The notes beneath the pieces are model-generated. The model had not been told where the DNA came from. It made no database searches and worked only from the letters and a program-made list of their open reading frames with translations. Shown here piece by piece: positions 1 through 7,066 of a stretch of DNA of 11,675 nucleotides. Numbering within the stretch: position 1 is the first letter of the stretch; each line of letters begins with the position of its first letter. A program made the position numbers and the translations under genes. Origin of the DNA: Dehalococcoidia bacterium (lineage in GTDB: Bacteria > Chloroflexota > Dehalococcoidia > GIF9 > AB-539-J10); NCBI GenBank assembly GCA_004375885.1, contig SOJG01000079.1, positions 1 to 11,675 of the forward strand, read 5' to 3'.

Positions 1-1
1 G

Positions 2-252
2 ACACGATGCAGCATAGTAGAATACGCAGCGGCAGTCCGGGGGCGTTATTGCCGGGCTGCTAAGAAGGAAAAGACAGGGATACTAAACGAGTTTGTGGCT
101 ACGACGGGCACCACCGCAAGGCCGTGATAGGGTTACTGAATCGGAGGGATAGATACTCAGGGAAGAAGAAGAGAGGGCGTCCGAGGTTATATAGACGTGA
201 GCCGGTGGCGGTATGGGGGATGAGGCAGGAGCGTGCTGGCGGTGCCGTTTAA
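2..252 (+). pseudogene. Decayed IS transposase, N-terminal part (integrase type)
   Basis: From base 2 one frame reads a basic helical stretch ending in KKEKTGILNEFVATTG. After base 109 the sense continues in the next frame as HHRKAVIGLLNR, then KKKRGRPRLYRRE, and stops at a TAA at 250-252. The pattern of a KKEK-type helix, then EFVATTGxHRKxxIxLL, then RGRPRxY is the N-terminal helix-turn-helix region of integrase-type (DDE/rve) transposases common in Chloroflexota and other soil and sediment bacteria. One lost base near 109 explains the frame change. The catalytic core is absent: bases 253-471 show no further match in any frame I read. The 5' end may lie outside the window. This is a dead insertion-sequence remnant. 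The family is assigned from memory of the motif, and the exact IS family is not determined. Confidence 0.7.
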
Positions 253-471
253 GCGCATCCTCGACATACCAGCAACATCTTCTGCCAAATAGCTGCTATG
301 CTCAGCCTGCCCCTCAACCCGGCCGTGGTCTGCCGAATGAGACTCGCCCGGCCGCCACACCAGGCAGACACAGTCTTCAGAGCGCAAATCAAGTGTTTGC
401 GTAGTAGCTGCGGACCCCGACTCGTGATCGCTTCACTAGCCTCCAGGATGCTCTGGCCAGCTCCCATTCTT

Positions 472-816
472 TCACTCCACCTCCATGCTTTCAACATAGA
501 ATTCCCGTCCCCTAGATATTTCCACACTCCGGCTTCGGCATTTCGGGCAAGACCACAAAGTCTCTTCTTGGGGACGGAAGACCGCGCCGCAGTCTCGACA
601 ACGCAATTGAGTCGGCACTGATTCGAAGCGGAGTACTGCTCCTTGAGCAATCGTGTCTTTGCCAAGAAACTCGAAATAGAACTCAATAGAATCGGGCACA
701 AACCCCGACAACTCGCCGATCACCACGTTTATTTGTATGATCTTGCTGGCCTGCGCCTCAGCAGCTTTGGCCAGAGCAATACTGACTATGTTCTCGGTTA
801 CTGCCAGTTCATGCAT
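472..816 (-). CDS. hypA: HypA, hydrogenase nickel incorporation protein
   Basis: The protein has 114 residues, the usual HypA length. It begins MHELAVTENIV. In this family the Met-His-Glu start binds nickel, with His2 as the key ligand. A zinc ribbon follows, formed by C73-x2-C76 and C90-x2-C93 (LRCRDCG and WSCPKC). HypA works with HypB in the cytoplasm to deliver Ni2+ to the NiFe hydrogenase large subunit, and in some bacteria to urease. No hypB, hypC-F or hydrogenase gene is visible here. The gene is last in a leftward cluster of small cysteine-rich proteins, 176 bases after the FmdB-type gene. The ribosome-binding site is poor: GGGAG lies about 17 bases before the ATG. The MHE start nevertheless fixes the start codon. 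Downstream lies only the transposase remnant. The family call is firm; the partner enzyme is unknown. Confidence 0.95.
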   Translation of the reverse strand: MHELAVTENIVSIALAKAAEAQASKIIQINVVIGELSGFVPDSIEFYFEFLGKDTIAQGAVLRFESVPTQLRCRDCGAVFRPQEETLWSCPKCRSRSVEISRGREFYVESMEVE

Positions 817-992
817 TCGGCGAAGAAAAGCAAGCTCCCGAATTCTAAGCTGCTCGCTCCTTCAGTCTCAATGTGCCTTATCTACGTCGCCCCGGCCCAC
901 CAATGTGATCACACTCTCGGCATCTAGTCTGGCACCCTGGTCATGCCGTGTTCTTCTTGTCCGGGCTCTTGGCAGTCTCCTGCCTCAGGGCA

Positions 993-1226
993 CTACATTT
1001 TGCAGGTGTCACAACTGGTAGCAGAGCACGTACCGCAAGAGGAACTTCCCCCAATCGGCGTAGATGACCCTTCGCTATCTTTTTTGAAAGAGGCAAAACG
1101 AGAGAATACTCGGGTAGCGGCATTGTGACAACGGAGACAAGACGCACTCTCATTTGCCTGGGTCTGATGGCAAAGCAATTCAAACCTGAGGTTGCAGTCA
1201 GGGCAAATGTATTCATAGATGGGCAT
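993..1226 (-). CDS. FmdB-type zinc ribbon protein
   Basis: The protein has 77 residues and begins MPIYEYICPDC, the hallmark of the FmdB/CxxC-CxxC regulatory family (Pfam zf-ribbon_8). The ribbon uses C8-x2-C11 and C30-x2-C33. A Gly/Ser-rich tail carries a second CxxC pair (C64, C67, C72, C75), also typical of the family. I chose the start at 1226 over an in-frame start 21 bases upstream. Homologues begin at MPIYEY, and a GGAGGG ribosome-binding site sits just before it. The function of the family is unproven; it was named after a putative regulator near formamidase or amidase genes. The start overlaps the end of the broken zinc-ribbon gene at 1213-1461 by 14 bases, which implies translational coupling in one transcript from the promoter near 1800. 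Confidence 0.9.
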   Translation of the reverse strand: MPIYEYICPDCNLRFELLCHQTQANESASCLRCHNAATRVFSRFASFKKDSEGSSTPIGGSSSCGTCSATSCDTCKM

Positions 1227-1461
1227 TTCTATCCCTCCGCCTATCAAAAGCCCTCAGGAATACATCGGGAATCTGAGGCGCCCGGGTATCCGTCCATGTC
1301 TTGAGGCAAGTCAAGCCGCAAAAGCTATGCCGCTCAACTCTCGCTGGACTTTCCCATCTGGAAACAACCAGCCGGCCGTTGAATATCTCGCAAGGCGGGG
1401 CCGCTCCGCTGTATCACGCCTGCATACCACAAGAATGGCAGACCGAATATCCACGAGACAT
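1213..1461 (-). pseudogene. Four-cysteine zinc-ribbon-like small protein with in-frame TGA
   Basis: On the minus strand an 82-codon frame runs from ATG at 1461 to TGA at 1213. It is interrupted only by TGA at codon 16 (1414-1416). The start has a fair ribosome-binding site (TAGGAAGCTTATG). The translation has C8-x2-C11-G, a PPCE motif at 22-25, a VVSRWES segment, then SFCGLTCLKTW with C48 and C52, and an APQIPDVFLRAF tail. The CxxC/CxxxC spacing and the conserved-looking aromatic and proline positions suggest a small metal-binding protein, and I vaguely recall similar hypothetical proteins in Dehalococcoidia. The end overlaps the next gene by 14 bases, so this was or is a genuine operon member. 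TGA could be a point nonsense mutation (CGA or GGA to TGA). TGA also ends the neighbouring NifU-like and HypA genes, so it is a real stop in this genome. Selenocysteine insertion cannot be excluded but is unlikely. Confidence 0.65.
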
Positions 1462-1513
1462 AAGCTTCCTACCGCGGTCGTCTCCATCCCCCTGTGCACA
1501 TGCAGTGCCTGGA

Positions 1514-1732
1514 TCAGACGGCCACTACCTCCTTAACTTCAGGCACCTGTTCCTTTAGCACTCGCTCAATCCCACTCTTCAAGGTCATACTCGCCATGGG
1601 ACAGCCGCCGCACGCACCGGTCAACCTCAACGTCACCACTCCATCCTTGACATCTATCAATTGGACATCCCCTCCATCTGCTAACAGCGCTGGTCTCACT
1701 TGCTCCAGGGCTGCTTGTACCTTTTCTCGCAT
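1514..1732 (-). CDS. NifU C-terminal-domain (Nfu-type) Fe-S scaffold protein
   Basis: The 72-residue protein is a stand-alone NifU C-terminal domain (Nfu). Its key features are RPALLADGGDVQLIDV at 13-28 and the cluster-binding motif C41-G-G-C44-PMAS. Proteins of this type carry and transfer [4Fe-4S] clusters to target enzymes in the cytoplasm, working as dimers with the two CxxC motifs facing each other. The length is normal for the stand-alone bacterial form. The start has a strong AAGGAGGT ribosome-binding site a few bases before the ATG. It is the first gene after a consensus promoter at 1794-1822, so it heads the leftward cluster. The broken zinc-ribbon gene begins 52 bases downstream. 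Placement beside HypA and FmdB-type ribbons suggests a metal-centre assembly theme; that is inference. Confidence 0.92.
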   Translation of the reverse strand: MREKVQAALEQVRPALLADGGDVQLIDVKDGVVTLRLTGACGGCPMASMTLKSGIERVLKEQVPEVKEVVAV

Positions 1733-1793
1733 TTCTACCTCCTTAGTCTATCGCCCCTCAAAACTGCGCACCCAGTTAGAGTTACAGGGCCAA

Positions 1794-1822
1794 ATATTAG
1801 AGCTAAGACTGCGAATTGTCAA
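1794..1822 (-). promoter_or_regulatory. Sigma70-type promoter for the NifU-zinc ribbon-FmdB-HypA cluster
   Basis: The -35 box TTGACA (1817-1822) and -10 box TAATAT (1794-1799) are separated by exactly 17 bases on the minus strand. The predicted start is near 1787. This leaves a leader of about 55 bases before the NifU-like ATG at 1732. No dyad or operator is obvious around it. Confidence 0.75.
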
Positions 1823-1882
1823 ATCAGAGACGCCTAATCCCAAGAAACGAACGACCCCGTAGTCAAGTTAGACTGTCTTTGT

Positions 1883-2086
1883 TCAGGTAGTCCCGCCGAG
1901 GCGCCTTCTCAGCAGCTTCTCCAGCTCAACGGCGAAGAAACCGGCAGGGGCGATCAAAATCAGAGGTATCCACCATATTGCCGGGAATGGCTCTGTCTGG
2001 AATGGGGTGACGCCAAATAAGGGCAATGAATAGACCACTATGAGCTGTAACCCCATAGTCTTCCGGATAAATCGTTGCCACTGCAC
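1883..2086 (-). pseudogene. Probable C-terminal fragment of a P-type cation-transporting ATPase
   Basis: A GTG-started frame of 67 codons encodes two hydrophobic segments, GLQLIVVYSLPLFGVTPF and AIWWIPLILIAPAGFFAVE. The tail is ELEKLLRRR. The arrangement of a membrane helix, FG-x-x-PF, a helix beginning with Trp, then VELEKLL-RR matches the last two transmembrane helices of Ca2+/cation P-type ATPases (cation_ATPase_C). The phosphorylation, nucleotide and other membrane domains are missing: an in-frame TGA lies three codons upstream of the GTG, and no ATPase sequence was seen up to 2204. An AGGA lies close to the GTG (spacing 3), so a short membrane protein could still be made. I favour a remnant of a deleted transporter. 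A genuine small two-helix protein is the alternative. Confidence 0.5.
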
Positions 2087-2153
2087 AATTCCTCTTCAAT
2101 GACTTCGGCGTCATGATTGCTGCCAATCACTGTAACTGCCATTAGCAGGGAAG

Positions 2154-2183
2154 TTGGTCTAGAGGACAGAGATAATCTATAAT
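2154..2183 (+). promoter_or_regulatory. Promoter for moeA-mobB and mogA
   Basis: A perfect TATAAT -10 box (2178-2183) has TTGGTC (2154-2159) 18 bases upstream. The predicted start is near 2190, giving a leader of only about 14 bases before the ATG at 2204. No room remains for a molybdenum cofactor riboswitch. The short leader fits the weak GAGAG ribosome-binding site. Confidence 0.65.
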
Positions 2184-2203
2184 ACAGCTAGAGAGTTCGC
2201 CTC

Positions 2204-4009
2204 ATGATTTCTGTCGAAGAAGCCCTGGAGAGGGTCTTGAGCTATGTCGAGGTTCTTGACGCCGAGCGCAAGCCTATCCTGGACTGCTTGGGACAGGTCC
2301 TGGCTGAGGACATCTACTCAGCTATAGATATTCCCCCACTGGATAATTCCGCCATGGATGGCTATGCCCTGCGTGCTGAAGACACTCGTGGAGCCGGTGA
2401 ATCATCGCCGAGATATCTGATCGTGGTTGGAGAGGTTGCGGCCGGGTCTATGCCCACAGAAGAGGTCGGGCCCGGGACGGCGACCCGCATCATGACGGGA
2501 GCCCCGTTGCCTGAAGGGGCTGATGCTGTGGCGCAATTCGAGGACACGGACGAGGTTGACCGTAGGCTGTCCGGCCGCGATCTCTCGCAAATCGGCATAC
2601 TACGCCAGGTGAAGAAAGGACTGAATGTCCGCTGTAAAGGGGAGGACGTTGCCAAGGGAAAGCTAGTTCTCAAAGCAGGACAGGTGCTTCGCCCTCAGGA
2701 GATAGGAGTACTGGCCTCCCTGGGACAACCCACTGCGCTGGTTATCCGTCGGCCGATTGTGGCTGTTTTGGCTACGGGAGATGAACTCGTCGCTGTTGAC
2801 CAGTCGCTGGCTCCCGGTAAGATCTATGATAGCAATACCTATACCATCGCTGCCGAGGTCTCTCGTTATGGCGGAATTCCCAAGATCCTGGGCATAGGAC
2901 GCGATTCTGTTCAGTCTCTGACCGAGAAACTAGACGAGGGTTTGGAGGCAGATATGCTCATTACCTCCGGTGGTGTCTCTAAAGGAGATTACGATGTGGT
3001 AAAGGATGTTCTGGCAGAGCATGGGAAGATTAACTTCTGGACCGTTTGTATGAAGCCGGGAAAACCGCTTGCCTTCGGTTTCATGACGAAGATGGAAGGA
3101 GGCAGGGAGAAGAGAATTCCTCATTTGGGACTGCCCGGCAATCCCGTCAGTTCCATGATTACCTTTGAGCAATTCGCCCGTCCCGCCATACTGAGGATGA
3201 TGGGCAAGATGAATCTGGCAAAGCCGACTATCCGAGCGATCATTGAGGATGCTGTTGTGAATAATGACGGGCGGCGCGTCTTTGCCAGGGTCACTGTAAC
3301 CAGGCACGACCATCAATATCGCGCTTCGCTGACCGGTCCCCAGGGCTCAGGAATTCTCACGTCTATGACCGCGGCCAACGGCCTGGCCGTCATTCCAGAA
3401 GGCAGCAAGGCAGTTAAGGCAGGAGACATCGTGGACGTGCAAATGCTTGATTGGGGCGAGGAGCGAGGCGAGGCGAAGACACCGCCGACCGTTTCCATCG
3501 TAGGCAAATCGCAATCGGGTAAGACGGTGCTCATGGAAAAGCTCATCGCAGAGTTCAAAACAAGAGGATACAGGGTCGCCGCTGTGAAGCACGGTCGGGG
3601 TGGCATGAACATAGACTGGCAGGGAAAAGATAGCTGGAGGTTCGCTGCAGCAGGTGCCGATACTGTGTTCGTCAGCTCACCTGACAAGGTGGCCTTCATC
3701 AGGAATGTGAACCACGACCTCAGTATTGAGGAGATCGCGCTTACTGCTGGCACTGAATTCGACCTGATCCTTGCTGAAGGATTCAGGAAGAGCTCGATTC
3801 CCAAGATCGAAGTACACAGAAGAGAACTCGGAGATGACCTACTGTGTTCGCCCGAGGAACTCTCAGCCATTGTGACTGACGCCCCACTGGATACTAATGT
3901 AGCCCAGTTCCCGCAGGGTGACACAGCGGCAATAGCAGATTTCATAGAGCGGAGTCTTGTGCTGAAAGCCGGCATCGTGCCTTGCTCTCCCGGCAAGGAA
4001 GAAGGTTAG
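2204..4009 (+). CDS. moeA: MoeA-MobB fusion, molybdopterin molybdenumtransferase
   Basis: The 601-residue protein joins two molybdenum cofactor enzymes. Residues 1 to about 415 are MoeA, which inserts molybdate into adenylylated molybdopterin. Family motifs are PPLDNSAMDGYA at 44-55, RIMTGAPLPEGADAV at 95-109, TGDEL at 191-195, SGGVSKGDYD at 255-264, KPGKPLAFG at 284-292 and LPGNPVSS at 310-317. Residues about 427 to 590 are MobB, with a Walker A motif GKSQSGKT at 434-441, KHG near 465 and LAEGFRKSSIPKIEV further on. MobB binds GTP and assists conversion to the bis-dinucleotide form of the cofactor. MoeA alone is about 400 residues and MobB about 160-170, so both domains are complete. The mogA start codon follows its stop without any gap. 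Such fusions occur in several bacterial and archaeal lineages. The call is very secure. Confidence 0.97.
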   Translation: MISVEEALERVLSYVEVLDAERKPILDCLGQVLAEDIYSAIDIPPLDNSAMDGYALRAEDTRGAGESSPRYLIVVGEVAAGSMPTEEVGPGTATRIMTGAPLPEGADAVAQFEDTDEVDRRLSGRDLSQIGILRQVKKGLNVRCKGEDVAKGKLVLKAGQVLRPQEIGVLASLGQPTALVIRRPIVAVLATGDELVAVDQSLAPGKIYDSNTYTIAAEVSRYGGIPKILGIGRDSVQSLTEKLDEGLEADMLITSGGVSKGDYDVVKDVLAEHGKINFWTVCMKPGKPLAFGFMTKMEGGREKRIPHLGLPGNPVSSMITFEQFARPAILRMMGKMNLAKPTIRAIIEDAVVNNDGRRVFARVTVTRHDHQYRASLTGPQGSGILTSMTAANGLAVIPEGSKAVKAGDIVDVQMLDWGEERGEAKTPPTVSIVGKSQSGKTVLMEKLIAEFKTRGYRVAAVKHGRGGMNIDWQGKDSWRFAAAGADTVFVSSPDKVAFIRNVNHDLSIEEIALTAGTEFDLILAEGFRKSSIPKIEVHRRELGDDLLCSPEELSAIVTDAPLDTNVAQFPQGDTAAIADFIERSLVLKAGIVPCSPGKEEG

Positions 4010-4537
4010 GTGAAGAGAATGCTTGCCGCGGGGATACTGACGATCAGCGACAAAGGAGCAGCGGGTGAGCGTCAGGATAAGAGTGGAGCAGCCATTCATG
4101 AAATCCTCCCCACTATTGGTGTTCGCATTGTAAACTACGACGTTATTGCCGATGAGAGAGAGCTCATTGCCGAAAAACTGGCCAAGTGGGCCGACGAGGA
4201 CCATTTAGACATGGTGTTCACCACGGGCGGAACAGGCCTCACTCCCAGAGATGTCACTCCGGAGGCGACTCTCTCCGTGGTGGATAGAATCGTCCCTGGT
4301 TTCGCCGAGGCGATGAGAGCTGAGAGCCTCAAGAAGACTCCCATGGCTATGCTCAGTCGGGCGGTCGTGGGCACCCGTGGCAGATGCTTGATTGTCAACC
4401 TGCCGGGAAGCCCCAAGGCAGTCCGCGAGTGCCTTGAAGTGATATTGCCGGCTCTGCCTCATGCTGTGGAGACACTCAAGGGCCAGGCAGGCGAATGTGG
4501 ACAGCCAGAACCTGACTCCACGACAGTCCGGGGATAA
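4010..4537 (+). CDS. mogA: MogA/MoaB-family molybdopterin adenylyltransferase
   Basis: The 175-residue protein has the MogA/MoaB fold signature: LTISDKGAAGERQDKSG at 10-26, TTGGTGLTPRDVTPEAT at 71-87, PGFAEAMR at 96-103, MLSRAVVGTRG at 114-124 and LIVNLPGSPKA at 127-137. Enzymes of this family activate molybdopterin with ATP to make adenylyl-molybdopterin, the substrate of the MoeA encoded immediately upstream. The GTG at 4010 directly follows the moeA stop, with AAGG at a usable distance. ATG at 4019 preceded by AGGTGA is an alternative start that removes three residues. The genes must be co-transcribed and are probably translationally coupled. The downstream gene is convergent, and no clear terminator hairpin was seen in the 61-base gap. 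Confidence 0.93.
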   Translation: MKRMLAAGILTISDKGAAGERQDKSGAAIHEILPTIGVRIVNYDVIADERELIAEKLAKWADEDHLDMVFTTGGTGLTPRDVTPEATLSVVDRIVPGFAEAMRAESLKKTPMAMLSRAVVGTRGRCLIVNLPGSPKAVRECLEVILPALPHAVETLKGQAGECGQPEPDSTTVRG

Positions 4538-4598
4538 GGGCCAGTCGCTCTCGACCTTTGTCAGGATTGCTGCCCAGCACTACTTCAACAGGCCTCGC

Positions 4599-6266
4599 TC
4601 AAGCGTAGCGCCGGTACGTCGGTTCATACATCTGAGACCTAATAAAGGTCGGTAGGTCAGCCGGCTTCGGTTTCCTTGCCATGCCCTGCCTATAGGCTAC
4701 CTCTGCCACTGCCGTGGCAATAGCAGCGGAGACCTCCCTGATGCTCGTTAGCGGCGGATAAGTACGCCCCTGCGCCAGATCGGCCTCCGAAACCATGCTA
4801 GCCAGCACCTTGGCAGCAACAGAAAGCATTTCATCTGTGACAAACGTAGCCTCGCAGGCGATGACGCCTGCTCCAATGCCGGGAAAGACATAGGCATTGT
4901 TGGCTTGACCCGGCACATACGTGCTTTCCTTCAGGGTGACCGGACCAAAAGGGCTGCCGCTGGCAAAGATGGCTCGCCCCTCCGTCCACGTATAGGCTTC
5001 CTCTGCCGTGCATTCAGCCTTAGAGGTTGGATTCGACATGGCAAAGATGATGGGTCTTTGATTGCAGGCGGCCATTGCTTCCAATACCGAGCGGTCAAAT
5101 GCCTTGGCTTGCCCCGATACTCCGATAAGCACCGTGGGTCTGATCGACTTAACAGCAGATAGAAGATCTCTGAGATACTCATGGTCGTGGGCGAGAGGGA
5201 CTTTGTGCTCCGCCAGATCGTCCCGGCTTTTCACCACCAGGCCTTTGGAATCCACAAACCAGCACCGCTTTCTTGCCTCCTCGTCAGCCAGCCCATCGGC
5301 AACCAGCGCAGAGCTAACCATGCCGCCAATTCCGATACCAGCCTCACCAGCACCGACGAACAAAATCCTCTGGTCCCGCAGCTTGCCCCCGGTAATCCGC
5401 AGGGCTGAATACAGACCTGCCAGTGCTACAGCTCCAGTTCCTTGGATATCGTCATTGAAAACGCTAGCTCGGTGCCGGTACTTATTCAACAAGCGAATTG
5501 CGTTGTCAGTAGCGAAGTCCTCAAACTGGATAAGGGCACGGGGATAGACCTCCTGCACTGCCGTGATGAATTCGTCAACTAGGTCCTCATATGGTTCTCC
5601 GTGAAGGCGACGCTGCCTGACGCCGATGTAGAGAACATCGTGTAGCAGCTCCTCGTTATCTGTCCCTACGTCCAGGGTCACCGGCAGGCAGAGCGCGGGG
5701 TGAATCCCGGCGCAGGCGGTGTAGAGACAAAGCTTCCCCACAGGAATACCCATTCCATTGGCGCCCAGGTCTCCCAGACCCAGAATTCGGGCACCGTCAG
5801 TGACCACGATGATGCGCACATCCTTGTTCGGCCAGTTTCGTAAAACGTCGACGACCCGCCCCCGCTCCTTAGTTGAAATAAAGATGCCCCGGGCTCTCCT
5901 CAAAATGTGACCATATTCCTGACACGCCTGCCCCACCGTGGGAGTGTAAACAATGGGCATCATTTCCTCGATTTTGTCTATCAGCACCCGGTAGAACAAA
6001 GTTTCATTTCGGTTCTGGAGGCTCATCATGTAGATGTACTTCTCCAAGTCTGTTGGCTTTTTGCGAAAATTCTCCATAACCCGAATGACCTGTGTTGCCA
6101 GAGAACTGACAAATGGCGGCAGAAGCCCTTCGAGTCCCAAGGACCTGCGTTCCTCTTCGGTGAATGCTGTCCCCTTATTCAGGCTCGGTTCATGGAGTAA
6201 GGCAATTCCCGTAGGGATATCCATCATACGAGTCCGCTTTTTCGTTTTCCGCTCTTCATCACGCAT
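4599..6266 (-). CDS. maeA: NAD(P)-dependent malic enzyme (large, MaeA type)
   Basis: The 555-residue protein oxidatively decarboxylates malate to pyruvate and CO2 with reduction of NAD(P). The length matches the large eukaryotic-like and MaeA class (about 540-570 residues). Visible motifs, numbered from the chosen start, are YTPTVGQAC with the catalytic-type Tyr at 107, TDGARILGLGDLGANGMGI with GKL (Lys178), metal-site FED (249-250) and NDDIQGTG (Asp272, Asp273), and the Rossmann loop GAGEAGIGIG at 305-314. Fold-conserved MSNPTSKAEC lies further on. I chose ATG 6266 over an in-frame GTG 21 bases upstream, because AAGGAGAA precedes the ATG at good spacing. Cofactor preference cannot be read safely from the sequence. 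The gene stands alone and converges on mogA. Confidence 0.96.
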   Translation of the reverse strand: MRDEERKTKKRTRMMDIPTGIALLHEPSLNKGTAFTEEERRSLGLEGLLPPFVSSLATQVIRVMENFRKKPTDLEKYIYMMSLQNRNETLFYRVLIDKIEEMMPIVYTPTVGQACQEYGHILRRARGIFISTKERGRVVDVLRNWPNKDVRIIVVTDGARILGLGDLGANGMGIPVGKLCLYTACAGIHPALCLPVTLDVGTDNEELLHDVLYIGVRQRRLHGEPYEDLVDEFITAVQEVYPRALIQFEDFATDNAIRLLNKYRHRASVFNDDIQGTGAVALAGLYSALRITGGKLRDQRILFVGAGEAGIGIGGMVSSALVADGLADEEARKRCWFVDSKGLVVKSRDDLAEHKVPLAHDHEYLRDLLSAVKSIRPTVLIGVSGQAKAFDRSVLEAMAACNQRPIIFAMSNPTSKAECTAEEAYTWTEGRAIFASGSPFGPVTLKESTYVPGQANNAYVFPGIGAGVIACEATFVTDEMLSVAAKVLASMVSEADLAQGRTYPPLTSIREVSAAIATAVAEVAYRQGMARKPKPADLPTFIRSQMYEPTYRRYA

Positions 6267-6724
6267 GACCAATTCTCCTTCTGGCACTGACCAGTAACGG
6301 TCTCAAACAGTGCCCGATATCGACAGCAGCCGCTGCGATTTCACATCCCTCTGGCCGGTGGATTATGACCTTTTTTCTCCTTCCAGTGTTCCGCATCCTC
6401 GTTTTCGTTTTTCCCTGCCATATCCCAGTGTGCCGGCCTGCGTCGTGGTCAGGGAGACCCGGTCAGATCACAACCCGGGAATCAGTATGGCCAAATCTCA
6501 GGCTTAAGACAAGTCTTCATCGTATCATATCTCTGGATGCTCCGCTACACCACCAGATGCAGCCGTGGCTATCATCCCCATCTCTTCGCCTCCTGTGACT
6601 TCGAGTGGACGCAACCCATTGCAGACATAGACTCAGATATTTAGCAACTCCACGCTGGCTTGGAGTCTGGCTCATTCAAACCGAGGATGACTTGAGCTCT
6701 TAAAAATGATATACTGGAGGTAAC
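6267..6724. other. 458-base divergent gap between malic enzyme and padR
   Basis: No convincing gene was found on either strand; short frames here are broken by stops. A perfect 6-bp hairpin (ACTCCA/TGGAGT, loop 8) lies at 6647-6666, 58 bases before padR. A small inverted repeat (CCCGG/CCGGG, loop 12) lies near 6459-6479. The padR ribosome-binding site GGAGGT is at 6716-6721. A TATACT at 6710-6715 sits too close to that site to be an obvious -10 box. PadR regulators usually bind dyads near their own start, so the hairpin arms are candidates but not proven. Confidence 0.4.
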
Positions 6725-7057
6725 ATGTCTCAATCCTACCTGCGCCAGCTACTGCGGGGTGTTGTCGAGCCTCTGTTGCTGTTCATCATAGGTGAGTTGC
6801 CCGTACACGGCTATGAGATTGCCAGAGAACTGGATCGAAGGAGTGAAGGCTATTTTGACCTTACAGCGAGCACTCTTTACTCCGCGCTGCGCCGTTTGGA
6901 GAGCAGAGGGCTGGTGTCAAGCTCCTGGCAGCTAGTTGCCAAGCAACGACGACGATATTATGAGTTGACCGAGAAAGGCCGTCAGATCCTGGCGCAAGAA
7001 CTGGCCCAATGGCAGAGCTTTCTCGGTGCCACTGATAAAGTCATCGACAGCCAGTGA
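6725..7057 (+). CDS. PadR-family transcriptional regulator
   Basis: The 110-residue protein is a PadR-type winged-helix regulator. The N-terminal helix RGVVEPLLLFIIGELPVHGYEIARELDRRS is followed by the recognition-helix region LTASTLYSALRRLESRGLVSS and the wing RRRYYELTEKGRQIL, then a short C-terminal helix. Length and layout match PadR subfamily-1 proteins, which dimerise through the last helix and generally repress a neighbouring gene in response to a small molecule. A strong GGAGGT site lies four bases before the ATG. The metallo-beta-lactamase-fold gene begins 9 bases after the stop, so the two form one transcript and that gene is its most likely partner or target. The ligand is unknown. 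Confidence 0.93.
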   Translation: MSQSYLRQLLRGVVEPLLLFIIGELPVHGYEIARELDRRSEGYFDLTASTLYSALRRLESRGLVSSSWQLVAKQRRRYYELTEKGRQILAQELAQWQSFLGATDKVIDSQ

Positions 7058-7066
7058 AGTGGAAAT

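Noticed and set aside
249..701. 150-codon minus-strand frame overlapping hypA and the region left of it
   Set aside because: It overlaps hypA in another frame. The part outside hypA (249-471) has no convincing domain; a hint of a GAF-like stretch was too weak to claim.
2041..2142. 34-codon minus-strand frame beginning MAVTVIGSNHDAEV
   Set aside because: There is no ribosome-binding site and no recognised family. It overlaps the ATPase fragment in another frame.
3313..3996. 227-codon minus-strand frame inside the MobB part of the fusion
   Set aside because: It lies antisense to a conserved domain, has Ser-rich composition and no recognisable motif. It is a shadow frame.
6484..6512. TTGTCT-N17-CATACT as a promoter for the malic enzyme
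   Set aside because: Both boxes match poorly, and the leader would exceed 200 bases with no other support.
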